From NCBI GenBank assembly GCA_017534965.1, contig JAFXVA010000006.1, forward strand, positions 24,670 to 88,669: a stretch of 64,000 nucleotides of DNA, written 5' to 3'. Below the pieces are notes generated by a model. That model saw only the letters and a program-made list of their open reading frames with translations, was not told the DNA's origin and made no database searches. The DNA is from Elusimicrobiaceae bacterium (GTDB lineage Bacteria > Elusimicrobiota > Elusimicrobia > Elusimicrobiales > Elusimicrobiaceae). The translations under genes and the position numbers were made by a program. This document shows, piece by piece, positions 52,808 to 61,802 of the stretch (its first letter is position 1; every line of letters begins with the position of its first letter).

Positions 52808-53673
52808 ATTTGGTGGTAAAGAGAACCGGCCTTATAAGAACTGCGAACAAAAGGCCCTGCTAAAACCGCTTTAAAACCAATAGAATAAGCATAAGCAGCC
52901 ATTTCATCATAATAATCTTGTGTTGGATAACTCTGCACTTCAAGATGCTCTTTTGAAGGGGCTAAATATTGGCCTAAAGTTAAAATATCACAATTAACTT
53001 TGCGTAAATCTCTAAAAACCTCTTTTAACTCTTCCTTAGTTTCGCCAAGACCAAGCATCAAACTGCTTTTAGTTAAAATATTCGGAGCAAATTCTTTTGC
53101 TTTTTTTAATAAATTTAAAGAACGCTCGTAAGAAGCACCCACCCGAACTTTTTGATAAAGGGAAGGCACCGTTTCCATATTATGCCCCAAGACTTCAGGT
53201 TTTGCTTCAAGAACAATTTTAAGGGCTTCCATATTACCCTGTAAATCTGAAATTAGCGGTTCAAGCAAGCAATCCGGATTTTGTCTTTTTACTTCTCTTA
53301 GAACCTCTGCTATATGGCTAGCCCCGCCATCTTTTAAATCATCCCGGGTAGGCATTGTTAAAACTAAATATTTTAAATTTCTTTGTTTAACAAAAGTTGC
53401 TATTTTATATGGTTCATTAGCATCCGGCTCTTTTGGTTTTATATGTTTTGGAACAGAACAAAAACGGCAAGAACGCGTGCAAATTGAGCCAAGTATCATA
53501 ATTGTTGCTTCCCCGCTACAAAAACATTCCCCGCGGTTTGGACATTTTGCTTCTTTACAAACAGTGCAAAAATTATCGTCTAAAGTTTGCTTAAGCAACT
53601 GGGCCTTTTGAGTATGAAAAGCAGCTTTTTTTTGAGCTGCCAAATCTTTTAACCATTTTGGAATTTCTCTCAT
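52789..53673 (-). CDS. lipA: Lipoyl synthase
   Basis: 294 residues from the ATG at 53673 (MREIPKWL, the family's usual start); the longer open frame to 53874 runs into the divergent gene and is rejected. Auxiliary cluster CKEAKCPNRGEC (CX4CX5C), radical SAM CTRSCRFC, and RSSYKAG near the end, whose Ser caps the auxiliary cluster. It inserts two sulfurs into octanoyl carriers. No lipB or 2-oxoacid dehydrogenase gene is near. Its -10 box overlaps that of the divergent SpoIID gene. Confidence 0.96.
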   Translation of the reverse strand: MREIPKWLKDLAAQKKAAFHTQKAQLLKQTLDDNFCTVCKEAKCPNRGECFCSGEATIMILGSICTRSCRFCSVPKHIKPKEPDANEPYKIATFVKQRNLKYLVLTMPTRDDLKDGGASHIAEVLREVKRQNPDCLLEPLISDLQGNMEALKIVLEAKPEVLGHNMETVPSLYQKVRVGASYERSLNLLKKAKEFAPNILTKSSLMLGLGETKEELKEVFRDLRKVNCDILTLGQYLAPSKEHLEVQSYPTQDYYDEMAAYAYSIGFKAVLAGPFVRSSYKAGSLYHQIKKRAV

Positions 53674-53678
53674 AATAG

Positions 53679-53688
53679 TATAATTATA
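53679..53688. promoter_or_regulatory. Overlapping divergent -10 boxes (lipA / SpoIID gene)
   Basis: The palindrome TATAATTATA gives TATAAT on both strands. On plus (53679-53684) it ends 8 nt before the ATG at 53693; on minus (53688-53683) 9 nt before the lipA ATG at 53673. Only one polymerase can sit here at a time, so the genes should compete. Confidence 0.55.
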
Positions 53689-53692
53689 GTAA

Positions 53693-55762
53693 ATGCAAAG
53701 ATTAAAATCACTTTTATTTTGTTTATTTTTTATATCATTAACACTTTTTGTAAAGGCAAATAGTTTACAAAAAGCGTCTGATTTATATTTTGAAGGCAAG
53801 CAACAAGAAGCCCTAAATGAGTTTATAAAAATTTCTAAAACCGAAGGCGATAGAGAAGCTTTTTTAAATGCCATTTATATCGCCCTAGAACTTGGGCAAA
53901 ATAAACTTGCTATTGATACGGCTTCTGCCGCTTTAAAAAATTTCCCGCAAGATCCAACTATTTTGGAATTTACAGGGCAAGCCTACTTAAATGCCGGCTA
54001 TTATCTTAATGCCGAAAATATTTTCACACGCCTTGTAGGACAAAAAACTAAAACAGATTTCTATTATATAAATTTAGCCAGAGCGCAAATCGGACTTAAT
54101 ATGCCAAAACTAGCAATTAAAAATCTTCAATTTGCGGCCAAATCGGAAGATCACACCGCCCTTGCTAATTTTTTATTAGGAGAACTCTATTTTGCCCAAA
54201 AAGATTATAAAAAAGCCCGCACAGCTTATAAAAAAGTTTTAGACTATGATAATCAATTTATTGAAGCAAAGAAGAAATATGCAGAAGTTCTTTTCCAATT
54301 AAAAGATTACAAACAGGCCTATAAAAATTATTTAAGTATCCGCTCTGTAGAGCCAAATGATAAATATACAAATCAAATGATAGAAAAAATACACCCTTAT
54401 TTAAAAAAAGCAAGTGATCTTAATTTACCTACAGAAAAAGAAACTACTATTAATCGTCATACAAATGTTCAAAAACCAATTTCTTTTGAAGGCCCTCTGC
54501 CTACTATCCGCGTTGGCCTTGGGGCTAAAATAAGCGGTGCGCCTATTGGTTTAAAAGAGATAAAATTTTCCCCCTCGCACGATTTTAAAATAACTGATAA
54601 TAAAGGCAAAATATTAGTAAACGGAAAAGCAAAAACTTGGTGGCAAATTATTATAGAAAACAATAAAATGTATCTTGTTTCCCCGGAAAATAAGAAAACC
54701 TATATCCCTGTGTCCGTAAAAATTGCCCCTCAATCACAAGAATATGAAGGCCATACGACTATAATAAAAGATTTACTTGTAGGCCATGGCACCACTTGGA
54801 TAACCCTTCAAGATAATGAATATCGCGGAGAAATAGAATTTATTTATAATAAAAAAATAAATGGTATTATTCCTGTAAACATAGTTAATATTGAAGAATA
54901 TGTTTATGGGGTTGTTGCTTCCGAAATGCCAAAAACTTTCCCTCTTGAAGCCTTAAAAACCCAAGCAGTTATTGCCAGAACTTACGGAATAAAAGCTTTG
55001 GGTAAACATAAAAAATGGGGTTATGATGTATGCGACACACAAAACTGCCAAGTTTATGGCGGAGTAAAAGCCGAACAAGAAAAAACAAACAGCGCAACAG
55101 ATGCTACTTGCGGACAAATTTTAACTTATCAAGATTCCCCTATTGAAGCTGTCTTTTCTTCTAACTGCGGTGGTTATACCCAAAGCAGTAGCGAAGCCGG
55201 TTGGTCCAGGCAGGAATATTTAAAACCTGTTTCAGACTATCAAGATTTAGATGAAAATAATTTGCAGCCTTATCATTTCAAAGAACTCTTAGAGCATAGC
55301 CGCCCGGCTTATAGCAGATTTTTTAAAAATATAAGTCCTGCCACTTTTAGATGGACCAGAGTTCTTGAAGAAAAACAATTACGTGAAGTAATTAAACAAA
55401 AAAAAGATATCGGACAAATAACAGCTATTATTCCTTTAAAAAGGGGGCGCTCCGGCTATGTCCACGGAGTAAAAATTGTAGGTAAAAAAGGAACTTTAAC
55501 CCTAACCAAAGAACATGAAATAAAAAAATATCTTGCTACCGGCATGCTGAGAAGCACCTATTTTATCGTTCAACCTAATTATGAAAAAGGCGAAATAAAA
55601 TCTTTTATTTTCTATGGCGGTGGTTGGGGGCACGGGGTTGGGCTTTGCCAAACAGGCAGTGGCGGCAGGGCTAGTGCCGGCCAAGATTATAAAGAAATAT
55701 TAAAACATTATTATACCGATATAGATATTCAAGATATACGAACAAAAAAACCTGTCTTATAA
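53693..55762 (+). CDS. Secreted TPR-SpoIID/LytB domain protein
   Basis: 689 residues. Signal peptide (SLLFCLFFISLTLFVKA), then TPR-like helical repeats (about 25-245), a linker, and a SpoIID/LytB domain: IVNIEEYVYGVVASEMPKT, LKTQAVIARTYGI, CDTQNCQVYGG and GHGVGLCQTG. SpoIID-type lytic transglycosylases cut denuded glycan strands of peptidoglycan. The catalytic Glu in ASEMP is present. In a non-sporulating Gram-negative this points to wall remodelling or division. Divergent from lipA. Confidence 0.88.
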   Translation: MQRLKSLLFCLFFISLTLFVKANSLQKASDLYFEGKQQEALNEFIKISKTEGDREAFLNAIYIALELGQNKLAIDTASAALKNFPQDPTILEFTGQAYLNAGYYLNAENIFTRLVGQKTKTDFYYINLARAQIGLNMPKLAIKNLQFAAKSEDHTALANFLLGELYFAQKDYKKARTAYKKVLDYDNQFIEAKKKYAEVLFQLKDYKQAYKNYLSIRSVEPNDKYTNQMIEKIHPYLKKASDLNLPTEKETTINRHTNVQKPISFEGPLPTIRVGLGAKISGAPIGLKEIKFSPSHDFKITDNKGKILVNGKAKTWWQIIIENNKMYLVSPENKKTYIPVSVKIAPQSQEYEGHTTIIKDLLVGHGTTWITLQDNEYRGEIEFIYNKKINGIIPVNIVNIEEYVYGVVASEMPKTFPLEALKTQAVIARTYGIKALGKHKKWGYDVCDTQNCQVYGGVKAEQEKTNSATDATCGQILTYQDSPIEAVFSSNCGGYTQSSSEAGWSRQEYLKPVSDYQDLDENNLQPYHFKELLEHSRPAYSRFFKNISPATFRWTRVLEEKQLREVIKQKKDIGQITAIIPLKRGRSGYVHGVKIVGKKGTLTLTKEHEIKKYLATGMLRSTYFIVQPNYEKGEIKSFIFYGGGWGHGVGLCQTGSGGRASAGQDYKEILKHYYTDIDIQDIRTKKPVL

Positions 55763-55776
55763 AAGACAGGTTTTTT
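55745..55776. terminator. Terminator after the SpoIID gene
   Basis: AAAAAACCTGTCTT and AAGACAGGTTTTTT pair around ATAA; overlaps the gene's last codons. Confidence 0.8.
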
Positions 55777-55795
55777 ATATATCTAAGATTTTTGA

Positions 55796-56416
55796 TTAAG
55801 GGCAAGTGGTAGTATCAACAGCAATTAAATAATATTGATATTCATAACTACCTTTTAATCTTAAGGGCTTCCAGCATAATCTTTTTGTATTTAAAGGCAT
55901 ACCGGGAGCTTCCGTAAATTCTGCAGAGCCAAAACTGGTAGAGGTGCTGGCAACAAAGCCATTATAATTTTCCGTATTATTTTTTACCCATTTAACTTCA
56001 CCGATTTGCAAACTATCATCTGCTTCTATTGTATCTGCATTAACAGCACCTGTAGATTCTGGGGTAGGAACATTTGTAAGAGCTAATTGCCCGCTTACTC
56101 TGTTTACAACAAGAGAACCATCTCTAATATCTGCCCCTGTATTAACATTTAACGCTTGAACATTCCCTGCAGTGTTGGTAGTGCTGTTTAATTCTAAATC
56201 TTTTTCTGTTCTTAAATTTTCGGCGGATAAATTGCCGGTTACTGAAACAGAAGCATTATCTTTACCGGCAAAATATGCTGTATCGGCATTAAGCGTCATA
56301 TGAGAAATGTAAGGTACCGGGAAATATGCTACATATCTAACAGTTTGGGAATAAGCGGAAACTGCTAAGGCAAATAAAAATAAAAAAGACAAAAAATACA
56401 ACTTACTTATTTTCAT
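55796..56416 (-). CDS. Secreted protein of the VRYVAYFPVPY type, unknown function
   Basis: 206 residues with signal peptide (LSFLFLFALAVSAYSQ). The mature protein begins TVRYVAYFPVPYISH and continues with Asn/Thr/Val-rich, beta-repeat-like sequence (GNLSAENLRTEKDLELNS), ending in a domain with two Cys (KRLCWKPLR and DTTTCP). I know of no assigned function. The composition suggests a surface beta-helix or a stalk with a small disulfide-closed head. Monocistronic, convergent with the SpoIID gene. Confidence 0.7.
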   Translation of the reverse strand: MKISKLYFLSFLFLFALAVSAYSQTVRYVAYFPVPYISHMTLNADTAYFAGKDNASVSVTGNLSAENLRTEKDLELNSTTNTAGNVQALNVNTGADIRDGSLVVNRVSGQLALTNVPTPESTGAVNADTIEADDSLQIGEVKWVKNNTENYNGFVASTSTSFGSAEFTEAPGMPLNTKRLCWKPLRLKGSYEYQYYLIAVDTTTCP

Positions 56417-56512
56417 ATATTAAAATCCTCCAATACTTATATTTTATTAATTTATTAAGAAAAATCAAGCCCCTTTTTCATTTTTTTAGTAAATTTTTAG
56501 TAAACTATAATT

Positions 56513-56944
56513 ATGAATAAAGTTCTAATATTTATCTTTATTAGTATTTTTTGCTTGTTGGGATGCGGTAAAAATGAAGTAATTTTACCGGATGGTTCTG
56601 CTATACAGGTAGAGCTGGCCCAAACCCAGGAAGAAACCGAGCGCGGTCTTATGTATAGGGAAAGTCTAGGCGAAAAGGAGGGGATGTTATTTATTTTTCC
56701 ACAAAATGATATTCGTCTTTTTTGGATGAAAAATACTCTTATAGACTTAGATATGATATTTATTGACAGCACCGGCAAAATAACAAATATTGCAGATAAA
56801 GTGCCCCACTCTTATATTGACGCACCGGAAGAAGAAATTGCCACAGCCGGCGGTTTTGGGAAATATGTTTTAGAAGTAAATGCCGGTTTTGCCATTAAAC
56901 ACAATTTACATCAGGGCGATAAATTAATTATTAATGTAAAATGA
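56513..56944 (+). CDS. DUF192 lipoprotein
   Basis: 143 residues. Lipobox CLLGCG places it in the envelope as a lipoprotein. DUF192 core: TERGLMYRESLGEKEGMLF, FWMKNTLIDLDMIFID and VLEVNAGFA. The family is widespread, has a small beta-barrel fold and no firm function. It overlaps the M20 peptidase gene by 4 nt (ATGA). A TAAACT 6 nt before the ATG may be its -10 box; there is no ribosome site. Confidence 0.88.
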   Translation: MNKVLIFIFISIFCLLGCGKNEVILPDGSAIQVELAQTQEETERGLMYRESLGEKEGMLFIFPQNDIRLFWMKNTLIDLDMIFIDSTGKITNIADKVPHSYIDAPEEEIATAGGFGKYVLEVNAGFAIKHNLHQGDKLIINVK

Positions 56945-58353
56945 GAAAGATTCTTTTTATTTTAATTTTCTTTATTTTTAATTCTGCTCTCTTTGCTCAG
57001 GAGCAGGATATCAATTATGATGCCCTAAATAAAATGGCTTTAAACCATCTTATAAATCTTATTAACCTTGATACCGCCCAACCAAATCCAAATGAAACTT
57101 TAGCCCAACGCTATATTTACAAAAATCTTATCACAAATAAAATAGACTGGCAAATTTACCGCATGGAAAAACCAAGGGCAAATTTAATTGCCGTTTTAAA
57201 AGCTCAAACTCCAAATCCAAAAGAACCGCTTATTTTAATTTCTCATTTAGATACTGCCGCTATTGCGGATAATTGGCAAACTCCGCCGACCCAGGCACTT
57301 ATAAAAGAGGATAAAGTTTATGGCCTTGGGGCAAGTGATGCCAAAAATTATGCCGCAATTAATTTAACAATTTTAACTTGGCTTAAACAAAATGATATTG
57401 CTTTAAACAGAGATATTATTTTCCTGTTTACCGCTGATGAAGAGGCCTCCGGCGAAAAAGGGCTTAAATTCCTTTTTGATAAATACCCCGGCAAAATAAA
57501 AGCTGCTTATGCCTTAAATGAAGGAGGCGGGCTTATAAAAGGTGCTAATGATAAAGATTTATTTTTTATTGAAAGTGCTTCAAAAATGTATATGGATATT
57601 TTGGTAAGCGCTTTAGGAGAAGAAGGCCACAGCGCGACCGCTTCTAATACAGAAAACGCAATTTATAAATTATCCCAAGCTCTGCAAAAAATAGAAAACC
57701 ACAAACAAAAACCGCAAATAACCGCTTGGACAAAAAACTTTTTTAAACAAATCTATCCCCTTCAAGATGATGATGCCAAAACAACTATTGATATGTTACT
57801 TGGCTCTGATGAAAAAATTTCCGCCCAAGCAGCCCAAATTATTATGGAAGATGATTTTTTAAAAACCCAACTTGTAAACACTATTACGCCAAGTGTTTTA
57901 AATAGCGGCAATGAAGCAAATTCCGTTGAAAGCAAAGCAAGTGCTGTTTTAAACTGCCGCCTTTTGCCTTGGACTTCCCCGGATACTTTTTTTGAAGAAT
58001 TAAATAATCTCTTTAAAGATGATGAAACTATAATCCTTTCTGTTATTGAAAAACCGGAATTGCCCTTTCCCCAACCAATTGCAGAGGAAGATGACTTTTT
58101 TAAATCCATAAAAACTTCTATAGAAAAAGTTTTGCCTAATACTATTATTTTGCAGGCAATGAGTCCGGCTTCAAGCGAAAGCGAAATTTTAAGACGTCAC
58201 AACATTAAAACTTACGGCATTGGTCCCCGTATTAATTCCGAAGAAGACGGCGGCCCCCACCAAAGTAATGAAAATATTTCTTTAGAAGATTTTTATCAGC
58301 AATTAAAATTAACCTTAGCAATTGTTTTAGACTTTGCTACACAAAAAGAATAG
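56941..58353 (+). CDS. Secreted M20 family metallopeptidase
   Basis: 470 residues with a signal peptide (ILFILIFFIFNSALFAQ). Two-zinc site residues are visible: SHLDTAA, GASDAKN, TADEEASGE, the Glu in LNEGGGL, and the final His in DGGPHQSNEN. The dimerisation lid lies in the middle (EEGHSATAS). M20 enzymes remove amino acids or acyl groups from peptides. Periplasmic location suggests peptide scavenging. In one operon with DUF192, a membrane protein and a TPR protein. Confidence 0.9.
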   Translation: MRKILFILIFFIFNSALFAQEQDINYDALNKMALNHLINLINLDTAQPNPNETLAQRYIYKNLITNKIDWQIYRMEKPRANLIAVLKAQTPNPKEPLILISHLDTAAIADNWQTPPTQALIKEDKVYGLGASDAKNYAAINLTILTWLKQNDIALNRDIIFLFTADEEASGEKGLKFLFDKYPGKIKAAYALNEGGGLIKGANDKDLFFIESASKMYMDILVSALGEEGHSATASNTENAIYKLSQALQKIENHKQKPQITAWTKNFFKQIYPLQDDDAKTTIDMLLGSDEKISAQAAQIIMEDDFLKTQLVNTITPSVLNSGNEANSVESKASAVLNCRLLPWTSPDTFFEELNNLFKDDETIILSVIEKPELPFPQPIAEEDDFFKSIKTSIEKVLPNTIILQAMSPASSESEILRRHNIKTYGIGPRINSEEDGGPHQSNENISLEDFYQQLKLTLAIVLDFATQKE

Positions 58354-58360
58354 AGGTTTT

Positions 58361-59179
58361 ATGAAAAAAGAAGAACAAAAAAATAATACAAAAAAAATTA
58401 AAACAGAAGAAAATAAAGCCCTTGCTACAACGCAAGAACAAAAGAAATCCATTGCCGTAAAAAGATTTTTCCGCAGAAGACATTATTATAAAAAAGCCCA
58501 CCCGCAAGAAGAAAAAGTAGCTAAAGATTTTACAAATATGCTTTCAAAAAGTGTCAAAATTATGTTGCCTTGGCTGATAATACCAACAACCTTATTTTTA
58601 ATAGGGGCCTATTTTGTTTTTAAAAAAGTTGTGTTTTGCACTTATACGCCACTTTGGTTTAAAATAGTTTTTGGAATTATTAATTTCGGTCTTTTCCTAG
58701 CTTTAGGTTTTATATACGGGCTTTTTATGGGCCTTGTATCAAGTTTAAAGGTATTTTCCGAGCATTTTGGCATGCTTATACGCCAAGCCATGAATAGTTT
58801 AAAAGGAGCTATTGAAAATAAAATAAATAGTTTATCTTTTGAAATGTTCTCCAAAAAAGAACTTTCAAATATAATCCATCAGACTTTTACTGATTTTAAC
58901 TATAAAATCAAAAAATATGCTCAAAAAACCGCTCTTGGCTTTGTTGCTATAGGAATAATCAGTTCCATCTTATTTTTCGCAAAACACTTTATAGTAAGAA
59001 GTATCGGTATAATAAAAAACAAAGCTGATGCTTTTGCCTTAATTTCCGCAAGAACAAGTTTGCTTGTAGCTATAGTTTTAAATTTAACTTTATTTACAAA
59101 AATTGTTTTATGGCTTGGTGTCTTTTTAGGCATATTTATTTTGCTTTTACAAGCACTTTTTGTATTATATGTAGGATAA
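58361..59179 (+). CDS. Membrane protein of unknown function
   Basis: 272 residues from the ATG at 58361, which follows GAGG; a frame extension to 58334 overlaps the peptidase gene. The first 60 residues are Lys/Glu-rich and end in a basic patch (RFFRRRHYYKK). About five membrane helices follow in two groups (about 75-145 and 195-270) around an amphipathic middle region. I do not recognise the family. It lies 1 nt before a TPR protein gene. Confidence 0.75.
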   Translation: MKKEEQKNNTKKIKTEENKALATTQEQKKSIAVKRFFRRRHYYKKAHPQEEKVAKDFTNMLSKSVKIMLPWLIIPTTLFLIGAYFVFKKVVFCTYTPLWFKIVFGIINFGLFLALGFIYGLFMGLVSSLKVFSEHFGMLIRQAMNSLKGAIENKINSLSFEMFSKKELSNIIHQTFTDFNYKIKKYAQKTALGFVAIGIISSILFFAKHFIVRSIGIIKNKADAFALISARTSLLVAIVLNLTLFTKIVLWLGVFLGIFILLLQALFVLYVG

Positions 59180-59180
59180 A

Positions 59181-60335
59181 ATGAAAAAATATTTATTTCT
59201 GTTTTTAATTTTTCTTGCCCCTACGCTTTTTGCCCAAAGCGCAAGATATTTTTATGACCAAGCAGCAAAAGAAAATTCTTTACAGAAAAAAATTGAACTT
59301 TACAGCAAAGCTATAGAAAAATCTCCGCGTTGGGGTTTGGCCTATCATCAAAGAGCAGATGCCTATAAAAAACAAAAACGCTATAAAAAAGCTATTGAAG
59401 ATTATACTAGCGCCATTAATTTTAGCCCCAAAGATCCTTTCAAATATTATGCAAGAGCTTTGGTTTATATGGACCAAGGCAGTTATTCTCCTGCTATGGA
59501 AGATTTAACCAAAGCCATCAGTTTAAAAAATAATTATGAAGATTTTTACCTAAAACGCGCCCAATGCTATATGGAAACAAACAAGTATAAACTTGCTTTA
59601 AATGATCTTCAAAAAGTTAAAAAAATCGATACAAAATTTTTACAGGCAAAAGCCCATTATGAATTGCACGAATACCGCCCCGCAACTAATTTACTTGAAG
59701 AGATTTTAGAACAAAACCCGCACGATATTCAGGCCTTGCTTTATCTTGGCAAAATAAATAGTAATATAGAATTTTATGATGAAGCTATTGGTTACTTTAG
59801 CAAAATTTTAAATATTGAGCCCAACAATAAACAAGCCCTTCGTGCTAGGGCCAATGCCTTTAAAGAAATTGATTTAAACGAAGAAGTTATTAAAGATTAC
59901 AATACTTTAATAGAACTTTCCCCCGATAGCGCCGCTTATAACAGGCGCGGTATTGCTTATGAAAGATTAAAAGACTGGCCCGCTGCAATAAAAGATTATG
60001 ATAAAGCAATAGAATTAAGTCCCAAATGGGCTGTTCCTTATAATAACAGAGCTTACTGCTATATGAAATTAAAAAGTTTTAAAGAGGCAAAAAAAGATTT
60101 AGATACTGCTTTAAAACTTGCCCCAAAAGCACCAACAACTTTAATAAATACGGCGGGATATTATTGGACAACTAAAAAAGACAAAAAGAATATGTATAAA
60201 TACCTACAATCCGCCTTAAAAAATAATTTTAAAGATTTTGATTCCTTATATGATGATAGCCAAAAAGGCTGGTTGTTTAAAAATATCAATGAAAGTTTGG
60301 AGTTTCGTTCTTTCAGCGCACCTTATAATAAATAG
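59181..60335 (+). CDS. Secreted TPR repeat protein
   Basis: 384 residues. Signal peptide (YLFLFLIFLAPTLFAQ), then about nine tetratricopeptide repeats from residue 20 to 340, e.g. GLAYHQRADAYKKQKRYKKA and AVPYNNRAYCYMKLKSFKEA. TPR arrays hold protein complexes together; the partner is unknown. Last gene of the DUF192-M20-membrane protein-TPR unit. No terminator is evident before tRNA-Thr. Confidence 0.88.
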   Translation: MKKYLFLFLIFLAPTLFAQSARYFYDQAAKENSLQKKIELYSKAIEKSPRWGLAYHQRADAYKKQKRYKKAIEDYTSAINFSPKDPFKYYARALVYMDQGSYSPAMEDLTKAISLKNNYEDFYLKRAQCYMETNKYKLALNDLQKVKKIDTKFLQAKAHYELHEYRPATNLLEEILEQNPHDIQALLYLGKINSNIEFYDEAIGYFSKILNIEPNNKQALRARANAFKEIDLNEEVIKDYNTLIELSPDSAAYNRRGIAYERLKDWPAAIKDYDKAIELSPKWAVPYNNRAYCYMKLKSFKEAKKDLDTALKLAPKAPTTLINTAGYYWTTKKDKKNMYKYLQSALKNNFKDFDSLYDDSQKGWLFKNINESLEFRSFSAPYNK

Positions 60336-60392
60336 TTATTTGCCATAAAAAGTTAAAATTTGATATAATTTAGTATAAGTTTGATTTATTAT

Positions 60393-60464
60393 GCCGAGGT
60401 AGCTCAATGGTTGAGCAACGGTTTTGTAAACCGTAGGTTGTGGGTTCAAATCCCATCCTCGGCT
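60393..60464 (+). tRNA. tRNA-Thr (anticodon TGT)
   Basis: Acceptor GCCGAGG/CCTCGGC; anticodon stem ACGGT/ACCGT around TTTGTAA; T-arm GTGGGTTCAAATCCCAT. CCA not encoded. A likely -10 TATAAG lies just upstream. Complements the tRNA-Thr(GGT) at 27073. Confidence 0.95.
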
Positions 60465-60469
60465 TTCTC

Positions 60470-60614
60470 TTTTGTATTATTTTTTGCTCTTTTTTATTTT
60501 TTTAAGACTTCGGATAGCACCGCCCTTCGGTCGTGGTTCCCTACTATACCTCGTCTTAAATAAAATAAAAAAATAGTCGGTTTGCTTTAGCAAACCTTAA
60601 AAAATAATACAAAA
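60470..60614. repeat. Dispersed double-hairpin repeat A3 with terminal inverted repeats
   Basis: Inverted copy of A1/A2 directly after tRNA-Thr. Perfect 16-bp ends: TTTTGTATTATTTTTT (60470-60485) and its complement (60599-60614). Hairpin 2 closes with TTTAAGAC/GTCTTAAA (60501-60508, 60553-60560). Hairpin 1 has a new sequence, GGTTTGC-TTTA-GCAAACC (60579-60596), yet still pairs. The rest of the 308-nt gap holds only the tRNA and the leader of the protease gene. Confidence 0.75.
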
Positions 60615-60643
60615 TAGATTCGCTCTATTCAGTCTAAATCTTT

Positions 60644-61408
60644 ATGAAAAAAATTTTAATCTTTATATCTTTGCTTTTAATTGCTACTGCTTCTTTTGCC
60701 CAAAAAATAAGTTATAGCCAGGTTGTAGAACTTTACGGCGATAGTATTGTAAGCGTAAATGTTTTAAGAAAAGATGGCACCACTTATAACGGGACAGGTT
60801 TTATTATTGATAAAAACGGGCTTGTGGCAACGGCCGGGCACGTAGTAAAAGATGCCGCTTTAATAAATTTTACTTTTAAAAATGGCTCTATTTCTAAAGA
60901 AGCAACTTTATTGGCTGTAAGTCCAGATGAAAATATTGATCTTGCCGTTTTACAAATACCAAATAAAAATTTACCCTATGTAATTTTAGGTGATTCAAGC
61001 CAAGTTATCGCTGGACAAAAAATAAGTGTTATCGGCTGCCCCCATCGTTTACAAAATACTATAACAAACGGGCTTATTTCACAAGTTAGGCAAATCTCCC
61101 CGGAAGTTATTTGGTTTCAGATAAGTGCTCCCATTTCGCCAAGTTCCAGCGGAAGCCCGGTTTTTAACAAAGAAGGCAAAGTCATAGCTATTGCCCTGTC
61201 TTCTTTAAAAGGGGAAGATATCCAAAATATCAATTTTGCCATTCCCTCTAACTATTTATTTGATTTATTAAACGAGAATAAAATCCCCTTTAATAACCAA
61301 GATAAACCGGCAGAAGAAAAAGAATTTTCCTTAACACAAAAGATAATAAATCATATAAAAACTGCCTGGGAAATATTAAAAGAACAATTTAATTTTATTT
61401 TTAATTAG
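60644..61408 (+). CDS. Secreted trypsin-like serine protease (S1C-like, no PDZ)
   Basis: 254 residues. Signal peptide (LIFISLLLIATASFAQ), then a trypsin fold with H66 (ATAGHVV), D99 (ENIDLAVLQ) and S169 (PSSSGSPVF). No PDZ domain follows, so it is shorter than DegP/HtrA; the C-terminal 50 residues are helical. It likely degrades or trims damaged envelope proteins. No clear ribosome site before the ATG. Next to repeat A3. Confidence 0.88.
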   Translation: MKKILIFISLLLIATASFAQKISYSQVVELYGDSIVSVNVLRKDGTTYNGTGFIIDKNGLVATAGHVVKDAALINFTFKNGSISKEATLLAVSPDENIDLAVLQIPNKNLPYVILGDSSQVIAGQKISVIGCPHRLQNTITNGLISQVRQISPEVIWFQISAPISPSSSGSPVFNKEGKVIAIALSSLKGEDIQNINFAIPSNYLFDLLNENKIPFNNQDKPAEEKEFSLTQKIINHIKTAWEILKEQFNFIFN

Positions 61409-61469
61409 GTTTGCAACTTTTTTCTTAATTTGCTACAATATTTAAAATTCAAGTTTAGGAAGAAATACT

Positions 61470-61664
61470 ATGTCATATAAATGCTCTATTTGCGGGAAAG
61501 GTTCTGTTACAGGTAATTCTTACAGCCATTCCCACATGAAAACAAAAAGAACTTTTAAGCCCAACCTTCATAAACAAAAAGTTGTGCTTGAAGGTAAAAC
61601 TCAAACAGCTTATGTTTGTTCTAAATGCATGAAATCCGGCAAAGTTGTAAAGCCGACAAAATAA
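61470..61664 (+). CDS. rpmB: 50S ribosomal protein L28
   Basis: 64 residues. SYKCSICGKGS at the start, SHSHMKTKRTFKPNL, and a second Cys pair (VCSKCMKSGKV), so this is the zinc-binding form of L28. AGGAAG before the ATG; strong terminator behind it. Confidence 0.95.
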   Translation: MSYKCSICGKGSVTGNSYSHSHMKTKRTFKPNLHKQKVVLEGKTQTAYVCSKCMKSGKVVKPTK

Positions 61665-61688
61665 GTTAGCGAGTAAAAAACTTTTTAT

Positions 61689-61714
61689 ACCCCTCTTTAA
61701 AAGAGGGGTTTTTT
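61689..61714 (+). terminator. Terminator of rpmB
   Basis: ACCCCTCTT pairs with AAGAGGGGT around a 3-nt loop, followed by six Ts. Confidence 0.8.
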
Positions 61715-61802
61715 ATTACGAAATTTTATAAAATAAAAAAGATGCAAAAATACATGCAATAAATTTGAAACCTTCTGCGTTGTATATTTGAGGGCTAGAA
61801 AT

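Noticed and set aside
53674..53874. 67-residue N-terminal extension of lipA
   Set aside because: It would overlap the signal peptide of the divergent SpoIID gene; the family start and a -10 box both support 53673.
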